64,000 bases of DNA from Limanda limanda (Eukaryota > Chordata > Actinopteri > Pleuronectiformes > Pleuronectidae), in NCBI RefSeq assembly GCF_963576545.1, contig NW_026870481.1:62001-126000 (forward strand), written 5' to 3'. Positions 22,041 through 33,639 of this stretch are shown in pieces; position 1 is the stretch's first letter; every line of letters begins with the position of its first letter. Under the pieces are notes generated by a model. That model made no database searches. It was given only the letters and a program-made list of their open reading frames with translations, and was not told where the DNA came from. Made by a program: the position numbers and the translations under genes.

Positions 22041-23300
22041 GCAGGACATCAGCTCCTTTGGGAACATGCGAGCAAAGCGATGATGGAAGCGACACTGATG
22101 GGATCGGTCCCAGAATGTCCCCGTGGTTAACTCTTTAGCTTCAGGGGGGCGAACATCAAAACAGCAAACACAAACCACCTGAAGGGAGCAACCTGAACTT
22201 ATCTATACTGAAGTGAAAGGAACCAAAAGACATGTTCCTAAACTCACTCCTCATCCAGAAACAGGAGAAAACATGGGTTCAACTCAAATGATACCCACCC
22301 CCCAAACCGGGCTGGGACATCAACAACAGATCTTAAGACACTTTATAAGGAACAGTTCTGACCGGCAGCAATGATCGCTGTGTACACACCGAACGCGCAT
22401 TTCTCCGCGCCGGTCGGCCAGTGATTCTGCTTCCTCCGCTGGATGCTGTTTGCTTCATTCAATGGTGATGATGGTCTTCATAGCAACCCTTATACGCATC
22501 CCCGAAGGGAGTGTGAACATGGTCGAGTGTGTTCGCACCCCGCGTAGGACAGCTGATGTCTGCAGGACTTTCCTCATCTTGTCGTTGTTAAAATCACCGG
22601 CCAACATACACGCAGCCTCGGGCCGGGATGTCTCGGTCCTGTCGATAACTGCATGCAGCTCGTCCAGGGCCTGATGTCGGCATGTGGCGGAATGTGCATC
22701 GCTGTTATTACGACAGATGTAAACTCCCTCGGGATGAAATAAGGTCGGCATCTGTTCACGAGCTGCTCCAGGTCCGGAGAACATCCCGAAGAAATAATCT
22801 CCACATCTGAGCGCCACACATTGTTCTCCATGCAGCAGACACCTCCTCCCTTGCTCTTCCCCGAGTTTGTTGTCCGGTCCTGGCGCTGAAGGGAGACCCC
22901 CTCGGGAACCATGGCGGAGTCCGGGATCGAGCCAAGTCTCCGTGAAAATCATCACGTTACAAAAAGTCAGACTGCCAGTCAGAACTGTTCCTTGTAAAGT
23001 GTCTTGAGATCTGTTGTTGATGTCCCAGCCCGGTTTGGGGGGTGGGTATCATTTGAGTTGAACCCATGTTTTCTTCTGTTTCTGGATGAGGAGTCAGGTT
23101 AGGAACATGTCTTTTGGTTCCTTTAACTTCAGTATAGGTCAGTTCAGGTTGCTCCCTTCAGGTGGTTTGTGTTTGCTGTTTTGCTGTTCGTCTCCCCTGA
23201 AGCTAAAGAGTTAACCACGGGGACATTCTGGGACCGATCCCATCAGTGTCGCTTCCATCATCGCTTTGCTCGCGTGTCCCCACAGGAGCTGATGTCCTGC
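22041..23300. repeat. Inverted repeat 3, complete arms
   Basis: The left arm is 22041-22368 and the inverted right arm 22972-23300. The loop of about 600 bp is the longest of the four because it keeps the 65 bp missing from inverted repeat 2. Confidence 0.85.
22455..22955 (-). pseudogene. L2-like LINE endonuclease relic, copy 3
   Basis: The longest open piece is 166 residues: MMIFTETWLDPG at the start and LAGDFNND at about residues 117-124. The middle of the domain (SGKSKGGGVCC, CSPDLEQL, PREFTSVVITA) is in another frame, so the single open frame is not the original reading. Confidence 0.65.
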
Positions 23301-23322
23301 ACTGACAGACTGCAGAGTGCAG

Positions 23323-23330
23323 CCTTTATA
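23323..23330 (-). promoter_or_regulatory. TATA box of a gene-less promoter copy
   Basis: TATAAAGG on the minus strand next to the right arm of inverted repeat 3, as at 9597-9604. Confidence 0.4.
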
Positions 23331-23345
23331 GTCGTAGAGGGAGCG

Positions 23346-23820
23346 TGTCATGATCGGGATTTACACCTCCCATTTTGCTAATTGCCCGCCGGATCCAATC
23401 GCTGGATAACGATTCTGAGAGCCGATGCACAAAGGGGCGTGTCTGGAGAGCCAAATGCACAAAGGGGCGTGTCTGGAGAGACGCCTCTCGAAAGTAAACT
23501 GTTCAAACCGCATTGGTTCTGCGTAATGTTCGGTCGGAGCGAACCAGCGCGTGTCCGCGGCTCTGGAGAGCGACGCTCAGAGACAGAGGAAGACGGAGCG
23601 GGTCTAACAGCCGAGTGTTGGTGTCTGTTGCTTCTGCTTCAGGGGCTGTGCCATCAGGCGCACAGTGCACAGAGCGCACAGGAGTTCACTTCCAAGAAAT
23701 GAAGAAACTTTGCAATTAATATCCCAGAGGAGGTGAGGATCCACTGATGTGAGGGAATCGATCCGATGCTCTAAATAAATAAATACTGCGGACGAGGAGG
23801 AAGCGAGTGCAACCTTTTAT
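23346..23820. repeat. Mosaic of leader and 3'-flank pieces, second copy
   Basis: Duplicate of 9620-10095 at an offset of 13726, with few substitutions. No gene is seen. Confidence 0.7.
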
Positions 23821-24962
23821 CCTCATAATGTTTGGGATTTACAATCACCGGGATTTGTATAAGGCCCTCCCTCGACCCACATTCGGCAAATCAGATCACT
23901 TCAGTTTTGCCCACCTTCCTAGAGGCAGAAACTCAAACGTGACAGACCGGTGACTCGCACCATTCAGCGGTGGACCGACAAATATCAAAAGTAAAGTGTT
24001 CAACTGTGTTGGAACCCTCTGCGACAGGCGGCGCATCGCGACGATGTGAACATCACATCTGATCTGAGTAACATGGGAGCGGAAAGGAGGCGACCAGGTT
24101 CGCTCGGGGCTGCGCATCGCTCGGGAAAACACACTGGGAAATGAATTTAAACGATATCAATGACATATTATAAATAAATTATCAAATATGTGTCCCGTAT
24201 TTAAGCGTTCCCTGCTGTTCTTCTGGAGTTTCAATTTCCCCGAGTTTTCCCCCTCACATGATTAAATGTGTCCTCCGCCCCCCCACTACAAGCACACAAG
24301 CAGACAGACAGAGAAAGAGGGGGGGGGGTGCTATGAAGACCATCATCATTTACCCCGAACCCCTACATTGAACGGAGCATATACAACCCGCGGAGAAAGC
24401 AGAATCACGGGCTGACGGGCGCGGAGCAATGCAAAGTCTCATGTGAACAGCCCGGCTGCTGTGCGTCACAGAGTTACGCGACGCTTCCGCATCTGGCGAC
24501 AACCCGAAGAGAAAAGACCTGACGCGGAAAGCATCGGTGCTGAGCGCGATCACAGCCGAAGTGAACAGCGCCACTGAGTTACATGAGAGCGGGCGTGAAC
24601 CCGGCGTGACGCGCACTGCTGCCAGTCAGACTGCCGGTCAGAACGGATCCGTGTAACGTGTCGTAACATCTGTTGGTGATGTTCCAGCCCGGTGTGGTAC
24701 GAACTCCCGAATTCTATATTTCACGAATCCAAAGTCGACCTCCTGTGGAGACACCTTTCTTTCAAATGCAATCATTATAGTCTCTTTTCTCTGTGCTCCC
24801 CGTGTCAGTCTCTCAGCACGTGTCACCATGTCCGACATGAAGTGTTGTGACCTCAGTGTGTTGATATCAATCCTCTTTCCGCTCCTCTCCTATGAAGCAG
24901 AAGCAGCAGACACCAACACTCGGCTGTTTGACCCGCTCCGTCTTCTCTGTCTCTGAGCGTCG
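23821..24962. repeat. GC-rich flanking module, copy 5 (truncated)
   Basis: Runs from the endonuclease end fragment to the short-ORF segment and stops at GAGCGTCG (about 24962), where it jumps to CCGAGTCATTAATAGG. About 240 bp are missing relative to copy 2. This end differs from that of the corresponding module at 10096. Confidence 0.8.
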
Positions 24963-25646
24963 CCGAGTCATTAATAGGTTTTATTAATTATATCTTATAA
25001 CACTGTGCGTGTATCATCGAATCCCTGCAGTGAACGGGACTGTGCCATCAGGCGCACAGTGCACAGAGTGCACAGGAGATTACTTTCATGAAATGAAGAA
25101 ACTTTCCAAATTATATCCCAGAGTAGGTGAGGATCCACTGATGTGAGGGAATCGATCCGATGCTCTAAATAAATAAATACTGCCGTGACACTGGTGCGGG
25201 GTTCTGCTCGATGTGTGACTGCGGACGAGGAGGAAGCGAGGGTTCAGCGATTTCTGATCTCACACATTCTGTTATCCACAGCAGCGGCAGAGGACCAGTG
25301 TATTTTCTTTATTACTGACATCACTGCTGTCCCATATGGTTCTCCACCTCCACCTCACTAACAAACACCTCGATTTCAGGGTCAGAAAGATAACATTTGA
25401 TGACTGAAAACCTTAATCCACCAAAGTGTCCTGTTTGATTTATAAGGAAAAGGTCCATGTACAATGTCCTCAGTACTTGTGATAAACAAATAAACGGTTC
25501 AATCACATGAACTGTGGCTTCAACATTTTAATATCAGAGGTTAAGCAGACACTTCATCACGTATATCTAATACAAACTTTTAAAGTGTTAACAGCAGTGA
25601 ACATTTGTTATAGAAGTCGTTTCATTTCATCATCAACTTCATTCAC
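24963..25646 (-). other. 3' flank and 3' UTR of receptor copy 4
   Basis: Same as the other copies, with AATAAA at 25308-25313 on the minus strand. No other gene is seen. Confidence 0.6.
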
Positions 25647-27564
25647 TTAGATAATCTCTCTGTAATGCTCCAAGTGAGGGGACGTCTCTGCTCGCAGCTC
25701 ACAGGGGCCTGTCCCTCTCCTTTCATCCGGTTGGACTAGGTCCTGGATGTAGACTGGACCCGATCCGGTTGCAACATGGTAACCAGTGAAGGGATCTTGG
25801 TCCTGTTGTCCTCTGCATCTCGTCACACAATTCCCTGTGAGACCTGAAAGTGGTTTTGAGACACTTGTTAAAAGCTCCATCTAAACTGGAGTAAATGCAC
25901 TGAAAGTGAAATGCTACAGAGCAGAAATGGTCACTTACTGTTTCTTCCACTTCTCAGTCTGATGAAGTCCACCAACAGGAGAGCACCAAGAGGAAGAAGA
26001 ACACAGAGGACCACAGCAACAACAATGGCTGCAACAGCACCTGCAGGAGTGAAGGCAAACAGAGAGGAGATGAATCTTCTTTTCACCAACATGACAGTGA
26101 CTCATTCTGCAAGTTCCTCTGTGGTTTACTGCTCTGGACTCAAACACAGAAGAACAGAGGATGAAGTGGAAAGTGAATAAAAGGCACGACTCCAGTTTTC
26201 TAGTGGATAATAAGTCAGATACCTTTCCCCGGCTGGTTGGAAGTAGAGTTGTTCTCCAGACGAGGCGCAGCACTGACGTGGTTCCTCTGTTCCACTGTTT
26301 CACATGAGATACAAACAGGTTGAGCACTTTCTCACATCACACGTTCACTCACAATCTGCCGTTTGTCCACTGTGCCGTACAGGCATGAGTTCAGGATCCT
26401 TACCAACATGCAGGGTGATGATGCACCTGGGTTTCAGTCTGGGGATCAAACATGTGTAATCTCCTCTGTCAGACATCTTCACAGAGGAGATCTGCACTGA
26501 GAAGTTTCCACTGATCAGGCCTCTGAGGTCCAGTGTGGTTCTGTGTCTGTACTGCTCCATCTGGACATCAAGGAGGACTCTTCTGTCTCGATACAGGAGG
26601 ACGAACTGCCTGGGGTCAGTTCTTGTAACTTCCACCGTGTAATTCCTCAAGTTGACCGAGGGAACAACAAGTCCACACCAAAGACTCACGTCTTCACCTT
26701 CTTCCACCGTTACTGACAGACTCGAACATGTGGGATGAGATCCACCTGAGAAAACACAGAACACATTTAGTCCTGTTCACATCACACAGAGCTGATGCCT
26801 CTCAGGACAGATGTGGTGTCAGTGTAAACATGGATTAATAAACCCACCAGACACAAGTCGGGCAATGAGCAGTAAAGTGAACACACTGTAAAAATAGAAA
26901 AGTTGACTCAACTTAAAAAAGTAAAGCAACCAGCTGCAACGCTTTTTTGAGTTGACCTAACTTAAGGGCTTGTGAGTTGTGTCAACTTAAATAATTAAGT
27001 TCACTCAAAATGTTATATAGAGTAGCTCTGAATGGTGATGTTCTGTTAGACTAACTTAACATCTCCATTCAGAGCTACTCAAATCTACAAGTTAGGAATA
27101 CTAGATTATATGCATGCTAATGATTTGAAAACATACATCAACAGAACTGGATAGTTTCAGTCGAGAGAACTTAAACTTAAACTTGAAATGCTTAGTTAAC
27201 TCAACTTTGCTGCCCATCAGTTGAGCTAACTCAAGTTTACTCTATTCATACTGTTGTGGAAATTCAATAATAACAGCAAAATTCTATAAAGAATCTGTTT
27301 ATTAAGAACACAGGGGTTAACATTATATACATCCAATAACTACAAAAAAGGCAAAATTGAAATTGCAGCAGCAGGGATGCTTAAGTGAACTTGGTAACAT
27401 TATACAATTATTTTCAAAGATAGAATATGTAAACACATAACAAAGTGCAGAACCAGCTCTCAATACTTTAGCTATAATATAGAAAACAGTATGATTGACA
27501 CTATGAATCACAAAACATGTGTTAGTCAGATACTTGAGGAAACCACTGGCCAAACCCAGCAGTG

Positions 27565-27928
27565 AAGAAAGTACATCCATAAAAAAAACATGTAACAAGA
27601 CACAAACGTGTTCAGTTTCAGAGATAACCAAATCCAGCACTTAGTAAACACTAACTTCCAATGGGAACATGGGATTCGTAGTAACACTACACAAACTTGT
27701 GTAGCTACTACTGAACTTAAAAACATATTTTGAGGAATAAAGTGACATGTCTATAGAAAGTGCATCCATAAAAACGTGTAACAAGACACAAACGTGTTTA
27801 GTTTCAGAGATAAACAAATCCAGCAGTTAGTAAACACTAACTTCAAATGGGAACATGGGATTTGTGTAGCTACTACTGAACTTAAAAACATATTTTGAGG
27901 AATAAAGTGACATGTCTATGTGCGCAAG
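27565..27928. repeat. Tandem 190-bp duplication inside transposon copy B
   Basis: Counterpart of 13597-13960. Confidence 0.7.
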
Positions 27929-28155
27929 TGTTCATGGTGGCAGGCTTCTTTAACAAGTTTTTTTTCAGCGCCTGAACACAGGCAGAGCACTCTGTGCAGA
28001 GGTTTACAAAACAATCGAATATAAAGAAATACAAAAACTACACAAACTTGTGTAGTCATCACTGAACTTAAAAAACATGTTTTGATGAAGAAAGTGACAT
28101 GTCAATGTGTGCAAATATGTGCATTGAACACATGTCTATGTGTCATGGTATCGGA

Positions 28156-29819
28156 CTACTTTAACAAGTTGTTTTTCAGAGCCTGAACTCGGGCAGAACA
28201 CTCTGTGCCAAGGTTCATAAAAATCTTTTGAAGGGCCTCAAAAGTGTACCTCAACCCTTTGGGGTAGTCCAGGTTGAGGTTGTAGATGCATCCAAAGAGA
28301 AGGACAATGGCTGTACTGATGTCAGAGATGTCATCCACAACGACCTTTTCCTCGATGACAAGGGCAATGTTGATTGTTCTGGGCATTGAGTGAGCTCTCC
28401 CAACATCATCTTCAACAACGGTGACTATGCCAAGTTGAACACCTGCAACGGACGTTTCCTCCGAGTCTGTATCCTAGAGAAAACAAACAGACATTACTTA
28501 AATTTTTATTGTTTTCATCACCACATTTATAAATAAATTATATGCCCCTGCCCATGAGTAAAGTGACATGCACCTTTATGAGTTATGAGACAATATCTCA
28601 CCCTGACAGTGCATATAAAATCGGCCACAATCCAAACACGAAGACTTGCAGCAAAATTTACTGATTTAAGGATTCTTTTTAGGTCAACCCTCATAGATTA
28701 CCTCTTGATAATGTGTTTTTACTTTTATTGTTAAAGATTTCAGCCTTAATTAGGGATAACTACTTATATTACATTAAAGGGAATATAAATAAGTTTTATT
28801 GCATATTCCTATCAAATGAATGCATTTGCTCCCTAATCAGAGATGTACTGGCCCCTTGGCCCAGCTATTAAAAAAATGGAAGAAAAAAACTTCAATGGTA
28901 TAAACCGAAGTATTCTTACCAGACATGTCTTCAGGACGTTGCCTGGATTCTCCCTCAAATAGAGAGGTAGACCTCGGAGAGCTGTGGCCTTCCTTTGTGC
29001 AAGCACATCGGTTTTCTGAAAGACACAAATAAAGTTAAAAAATATATACCATGGCCTGAAAATAAAATCACACCACACCTATTCACAATTAATGTTAATG
29101 TCTGTTTGCAATGTGAAAATGCACTCTCAGAAAACCTTAATTTATCTCCTACTTGCATTACCTGTTCATCAAGGTTGTCAAGGAGGGCCTTTAAGTCCTT
29201 TCCTAGTGTCCCGCTACGTGTTCTGTAAAGCTTTGTCAGGTTTGAGGCGTGTGCATCCAAAGATGTGAAGAATGTCTTCTTTAGATCCACTTGAGTGATT
29301 CAAAAAAACTCAGCATATATCTAAGAGAGGAGAAATAACAGTATTAGTGTTAATACAGACTCCAATTACAGAAGGTGCCCACATTGTACAGTTATAAACT
29401 AAAAGGGTTTGCTACATCCGGAAGCTGAGCAGAATGGTGGAATTGGTAGAGCATTTAGGACATTACACATTATATAAAAAAAAAATCTTACCAACAGTAA
29501 ACAGTAAACAACAATAAACAGTCACATGCTGCCTCAAATGAGTCCTTAGATTGGCTATGTATTTCTTTGGGGCACAGATGTCTTTAAAGTCACACAATTG
29601 ACAAAAAAAGGTGACTTCTACTTCAGTTTTTCTGGACTTTGTGTGTACTCTTGAAAGGTGGCATTTTAACCCACCGCTTGTTTTGAAAGTGCAGCAGCAG
29701 TCAGTGTACAGGCACGGCAGTGGCCAAAGCGTCCCCGGTAGTGGCAAAGTCGGTAATGCTTGAGGAGAATATCCTGATTAGGGTGCGAGAACTTGCACTC
29801 CTTACACTGCATCCAAATC
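28156..29819 (-). pseudogene. Multi-zinc-finger fish gene carried by transposon copy B (decayed)
   Basis: Exon pieces are 29492-29819 (three finger-like units, frameshift between the first and second), 29162-29320, 28920-29015 and 28156-28473 (ending ALKNNLLK and a stop). The breaks are the same as in copy A, so decay preceded the block duplication. A candidate untranslated first exon has a GTAAG donor at about 30648 (minus strand), followed upstream by the minisatellite and a CpG-rich stretch. Copy B alone keeps that putative promoter. Confidence 0.6.
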
Positions 29820-30688
29820 CTGTGAAACAAGGAAAACACATTTAGTTTATGAGTTTAACACCACCCAAATGAACAAACTCAATTTGGCTGAGGCAGAGGT
29901 AGGCAACCTTTACATCAAAATAACCATTTTGACCCCTCTTCGCCCAAATAAAATTTGTCTGGAGCTGAGAAACATATTTGATAAGAAAGCTTATAAAGTT
30001 ATACTATACTACACTGTTTTGTTGCATTTATGAAATTATAGAACAATAAAGAACTGTTGACTTTTATAGCTATTTTTACCTGTTACAAAGGAAAACACCA
30101 AACTCTTATGAAGAGAAGAAAAATACAGAGGCAAGTGTAGGTGTACTTTGAAATAAATTAAACACAGAACTATGTAGGGCTATTTGAGTTACATTTCCCC
30201 ATATTTGTGGGAAATGTATGAAATAAGAAGTAGTTATTTTGAAATAAATAACACGTGAACGAGCTCTGTATGAAAGCTTAATTGTTAAATTCACCGTTAT
30301 GCTAAGATTCAAACAGAAAAGACACCAACAGACGACACATACCCCAGTATACACAAGGAGAAGATCATCAAAATTTACCATTATTTTATTGATAACCCAA
30401 CTTAACACGTTGGTAATTTATAAACGTAGCATGGTGGTTTGGGTGGGGTTGGTCTACAGATAACTTAAAGTAAGCAAACACGTGGCTTTCACATGTAACT
30501 GAAAGTTAGCAAACACGTGGCTTTCACGGGTAGCTAACAGGTAGATTATATGGATAGCTTACACATGTAGTTTTGTAAACGTTGTGAATCTTTGCATTCG
30601 AAAGACAACGGGTCGCAGAATAACCAGTAAAATAGCGGCGGGAGTCTTACCTAGTTAGTGCTGGAAGAAAGTGAGGAGGACACGTAGC

Positions 30689-30800
30689 CGTAGGACATGC
30701 GGTCGGAGGACATCAGTCGACAAAACTTGCGGTCGGGGGATATCGGGCGGCGGAACTTGCCGTCGGGGGATATCGGGCGGCGGAACTTGCGATAGAAGGA
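30689..30800. repeat. GC-rich minisatellite in transposon copy B
   Basis: Counterpart of 16722-16832, three to four units of about 34 bp. Confidence 0.7.
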
Positions 30801-30869
30801 CGTGCATCTGATCAACTACACCCCAACATGTCCGGACAAGCCCACTCTACCTGAGAGCGCTGGCGTCTC

Positions 30870-30965
30870 AAAACACGAGTGCGCAGTGACGCTGACTACG
30901 TCATGACGTCGCCTTCCGGACGCGGAAGCCACGCTGAAGCGCCGTGCAGCGCTTGCTCCAACATT
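30870..30965 (-). promoter_or_regulatory. CpG-rich promoter-like stretch in transposon copy B
   Basis: Many CpGs in about 95 bp, with TACGTCATGACGTCG (two overlapping CRE/ATF-like sites) and CTTCCGG...GCGGAAG (two ETS-like sites in opposite orientation). It lies upstream of the zinc-finger gene on the minus strand. The element combination is typical of housekeeping promoters. Activity is an inference. Confidence 0.4.
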
Positions 30966-31290
30966 AACCAACATTGTCCCAACATTCGTCTTTTTTTTCA
31001 CTGCACTTCTCCACTTCAATTATTAATTTAATGTCATCCATGTTGAAGAAGTTCTCCGCTGTTTGCTCCGTCAAATGTCGGCTGTCGAGGGTAAATTACG
31101 TATTCTCCACTCAAGCCTGTGTGGAGAATACGTAGCCCCACTCTCTCTTTTTATCTTTATCACTGCTTGTGTGGCTGCAGTGGATGGGCAGAGGGGGACA
31201 TTTAATAATGTGGTTGGTAAAAGTGGTAAAATTAAAACTCCAAGACAGCAGAAGGTGAATACAAAGTAAGGGGTAAAAAGAAATCTGAAC

Positions 31291-31345
31291 ATGCTATATA
31301 TATATATATAGGCTATATATATATTATATGTGTGTGTAAATGTGT
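31291..31345. repeat. AT microsatellite in transposon copy B
   Basis: Alternating TA runs interrupted by GGC, then a GTGTGTG run. It is absent from copy A. Confidence 0.8.
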
Positions 31346-31790
31346 ATAATAATAATACAAGACATAAATATATATGTTCACATATGTATATATGTTTGTT
31401 TGTGTGTGTGTTTATATATACATATCTAAGTAGATATATTCCATATATAAATGCATTCATATCATTCAATCTGAACTTATATTTGCATCCCGGAGCTGGC
31501 TAAGCAATATTTGAAGTTTCCTCAACTTAAAATGTTCAGTTGACTGCACTACTTATTTGTAAACTTGAAACTTTGGGTTTGCTCAACATTAAAAAAAAAA
31601 ATTTGCTCACTCAACTTTTAAAAATAAGTTAGACCAATGATTTTGAAGTTGGGCTTTTTACAGTGCAGAGTCTTGTCCATTTTCCAGAGTTTTGTCCGCA
31701 GCAGAGCCGGCTGCAGGTCCTGTTCTCTCGCTAAGATTTTCACTGATCTGGAGCTGATGTCCTGTGCAGATAAAACTGCAGAGTGCAACC

Positions 31791-31797
31791 ATTTATA
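31791..31797 (-). promoter_or_regulatory. TATA box, receptor copy 4
   Basis: TATAAAT on the minus strand, as in the other copies. It is separated from exons 2-5 by the transposon. Confidence 0.5.
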
Positions 31798-31932
31798 CTC
31801 GTAATGTTCGGGATTTGTATAAGGCCCTCCCTCGACTCACATTGGGCAAATCAGATCGCAGGGGTGTGTGTCTGGAGAGTCGGATGCACAAAGGGGGCGT
31901 GTCTGGAGAGACGCCTCTAAAAAGTAAACAGT

Positions 31933-32136
31933 TCAATCCGCATTGGTTCTGCGTAATGTTCGGTCGGAGCGAACCAGTGCGTGTCCGCGGCTCTGGAGAG
32001 CGACGCTCAGAGACAGAGGAAGACGGAGCGGGTCTAACAGCCGAGTGTTGGTGTCTGCTGCTTCTGCTTCAGAGGAGAGGAGCGGAAAGAGGATTGATAT
32101 CAACACACTGAGATCACAACACTTCATGTCGGACAT
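31933..32136 (-). other. Repeated short ORF, inverted copy upstream of receptor copy 4
   Basis: Same frame as 7736-7912, here extending to RTLRRTNAD before the stop. Coding status is doubtful. Confidence 0.3.
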
Positions 32137-32160
32137 GGTAAAATGTGCTGTGTGATTGCA

Positions 32161-32602
32161 TTTTTTATCACATGTAATGATCAGACTGATAACTGTCATG
32201 TTCCGAAATCTACATCTGTAATAGACAACTTTGTTCTATCAAGAAAATCAGCAAGTATTTCAGTTGCTGCATTTCATTAACTGTAATCATTCAGTATACG
32301 TTGTTCACAATATCACATCAACACAGGGAAGCAAGGTTTTGTTAAAGAGGATTTTAATTTTCAGGAACTGACTGTCATCATGCTGCTATTACATTGAATT
32401 ACATTGTACAGTATTTGAGATTATGTTGAATTTAATTTAAAACAATAATAAACAGACAATTAAATCACATGACAATTGTTTACAGTGCGGAAGTTACACT
32501 GTAACAGTCCGCGTCACACTCGCGCTGTGGGATTTAAGCGATGCCCTCGCCGCCGGTCTACGGATAGAATAAAGCGAGCGGACGGACGGAAGTTGCATCC
32601 GC
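32161..32602. repeat. Gene-upstream module, copy 5
   Basis: Same as 7938-8379 with somewhat more substitutions. The SINE is absent. No gene is seen. Confidence 0.7.
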
Positions 32603-33575
32603 GCAGGACATCAGCTCCTTTGGGAACACGCGAGCAAAGTGATGATGGAAGTGACACTGATGGGATCGGTCCCAGAATGTCCCCGTGGTTAACTCTTTAG
32701 CTTCAGGGGGGCGAACAGCAAAACAGCAAACACAAACCACCTGAAGGGAGCAACCTGAACTTATCTATACTGAAGTGAAAGGAACCAAAAGACATGTTCC
32801 TAAATTCACTCCTCATCCAGAAACAGGAGAAAACATGGGTTCAACTCAAATGATACCCACTCCCCAAACCGGGCTGGGACATCAACAACAGATCTCAAGA
32901 CACTTTACAAGGAACAGTTCTGACCGGCAGCAATGATCGCTGTGTTCACACCAAACGCAATTCTGGTCAGCCAGTGATTCTGCTTTCTCCGCTGGATGTT
33001 GTTTGCGCCGTTCAATGGTGATGATGGTCTTCATAGCAACCCTTATACGCATCCCCGAAGGGAGTGTGGACATGGTCGAGTGTGTTCGCATCCCGCGTAG
33101 GACAGCTGATGAGCTGATGGTATCTCTGCAGGACTTTCCTCATCTTGGCGTTGTTAAAATCACCGGCCACCACACACGCAGCCTCGGGCCGGGATGTCTC
33201 GGTCCTGTCGATAACTGCATGCAGCTCGTCCAGGGTCTGATGTCGGCATGTGGCGGAATGTGCACCGCTGTTATTACGACAGATGTAAACTCCCTCGGGA
33301 TGAAATAAGGTCGGCATCTGATCACGAGCTGCTCCAGGTCCGGACAACATCCCAAAGAAATAATCTCCACATCTGAGCGCCACACATTGTTCTCCATGCA
33401 GCAGACACCTCCTCCCTTGCTCTTCCCCGAGTTTGTTGTCCGACCCTGGCGCTGAATGGAGACCCCCTCCCCTGAAGCTAAAGAGTTAACCACGGGGACA
33501 TTCTGGGACCGATCCCCTCAGTGTCGCTTCCATCATCGCTTAGCTCGCGTGTTCCCACAGGAGCTGATATCCTGC
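32603..33575. repeat. Inverted repeat 4 (right arm truncated)
   Basis: The left arm is 32603-32930 and the right arm remnant about 33467-33575. The loop contains the endonuclease relic. The truncation matches inverted repeat 1, so those two share ancestry distinct from repeats 2 and 3. Confidence 0.75.
33012..33466 (-). pseudogene. L2-like LINE endonuclease relic, copy 4
   Basis: Contains AGDFNNAKMRKVLQRYHQ and NTLDHVHTPFGDAYKG in one frame, and SGKSKGGGVCC, PDLEQL and PREFTSVVITAVHIPP in another. It is the most complete C-terminal part of the four relics. Confidence 0.65.
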
Positions 33576-33597
33576 ACTGACAGACTGCAGAGTACAG

Positions 33598-33605
33598 CCT
33601 TTATA
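33598..33605 (-). promoter_or_regulatory. TATA box of a gene-less promoter copy
   Basis: TATAAAGG on the minus strand beside the right arm remnant, as at 4124-4131. Confidence 0.4.
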
Positions 33606-33639
33606 CTATAGTAGAGGGGGCGTGTCATGATCGAGATTT

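Larger units (their letters stand above)
26884..31665. mobile_element. DNA transposon with CACTG ends, copy B (4782 bp)
   Basis: Same ends and same CA duplication (26882-26883 and 31666-31667) as copy A, with an offset of 13968 at the left end. It is longer by about 486 bp (about 30878-31366), which includes a CpG-rich promoter-like stretch and an AT microsatellite. The remaining sequence differs from copy A by scattered single changes. No transposase is seen. Confidence 0.85.
25647..31680 (-). pseudogene. V-set Ig receptor, copy 4, signal exon split by a transposon
   Basis: Exons 2-5 are 26404-26745, 26223-26294, 25939-26040 and 25647-25843, with intact splice sites. Exon 1 is split into 26848-26883 and 31668-31680 by a 4782-bp transposon at the same base as in copy 2. 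Residue 98 is F (V elsewhere; the N97 sequon is kept), 205 is D (G elsewhere), and 142/145 are R/N as in copy 3. Without a replacement first exon it cannot make a secreted or surface protein. Confidence 0.85.
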
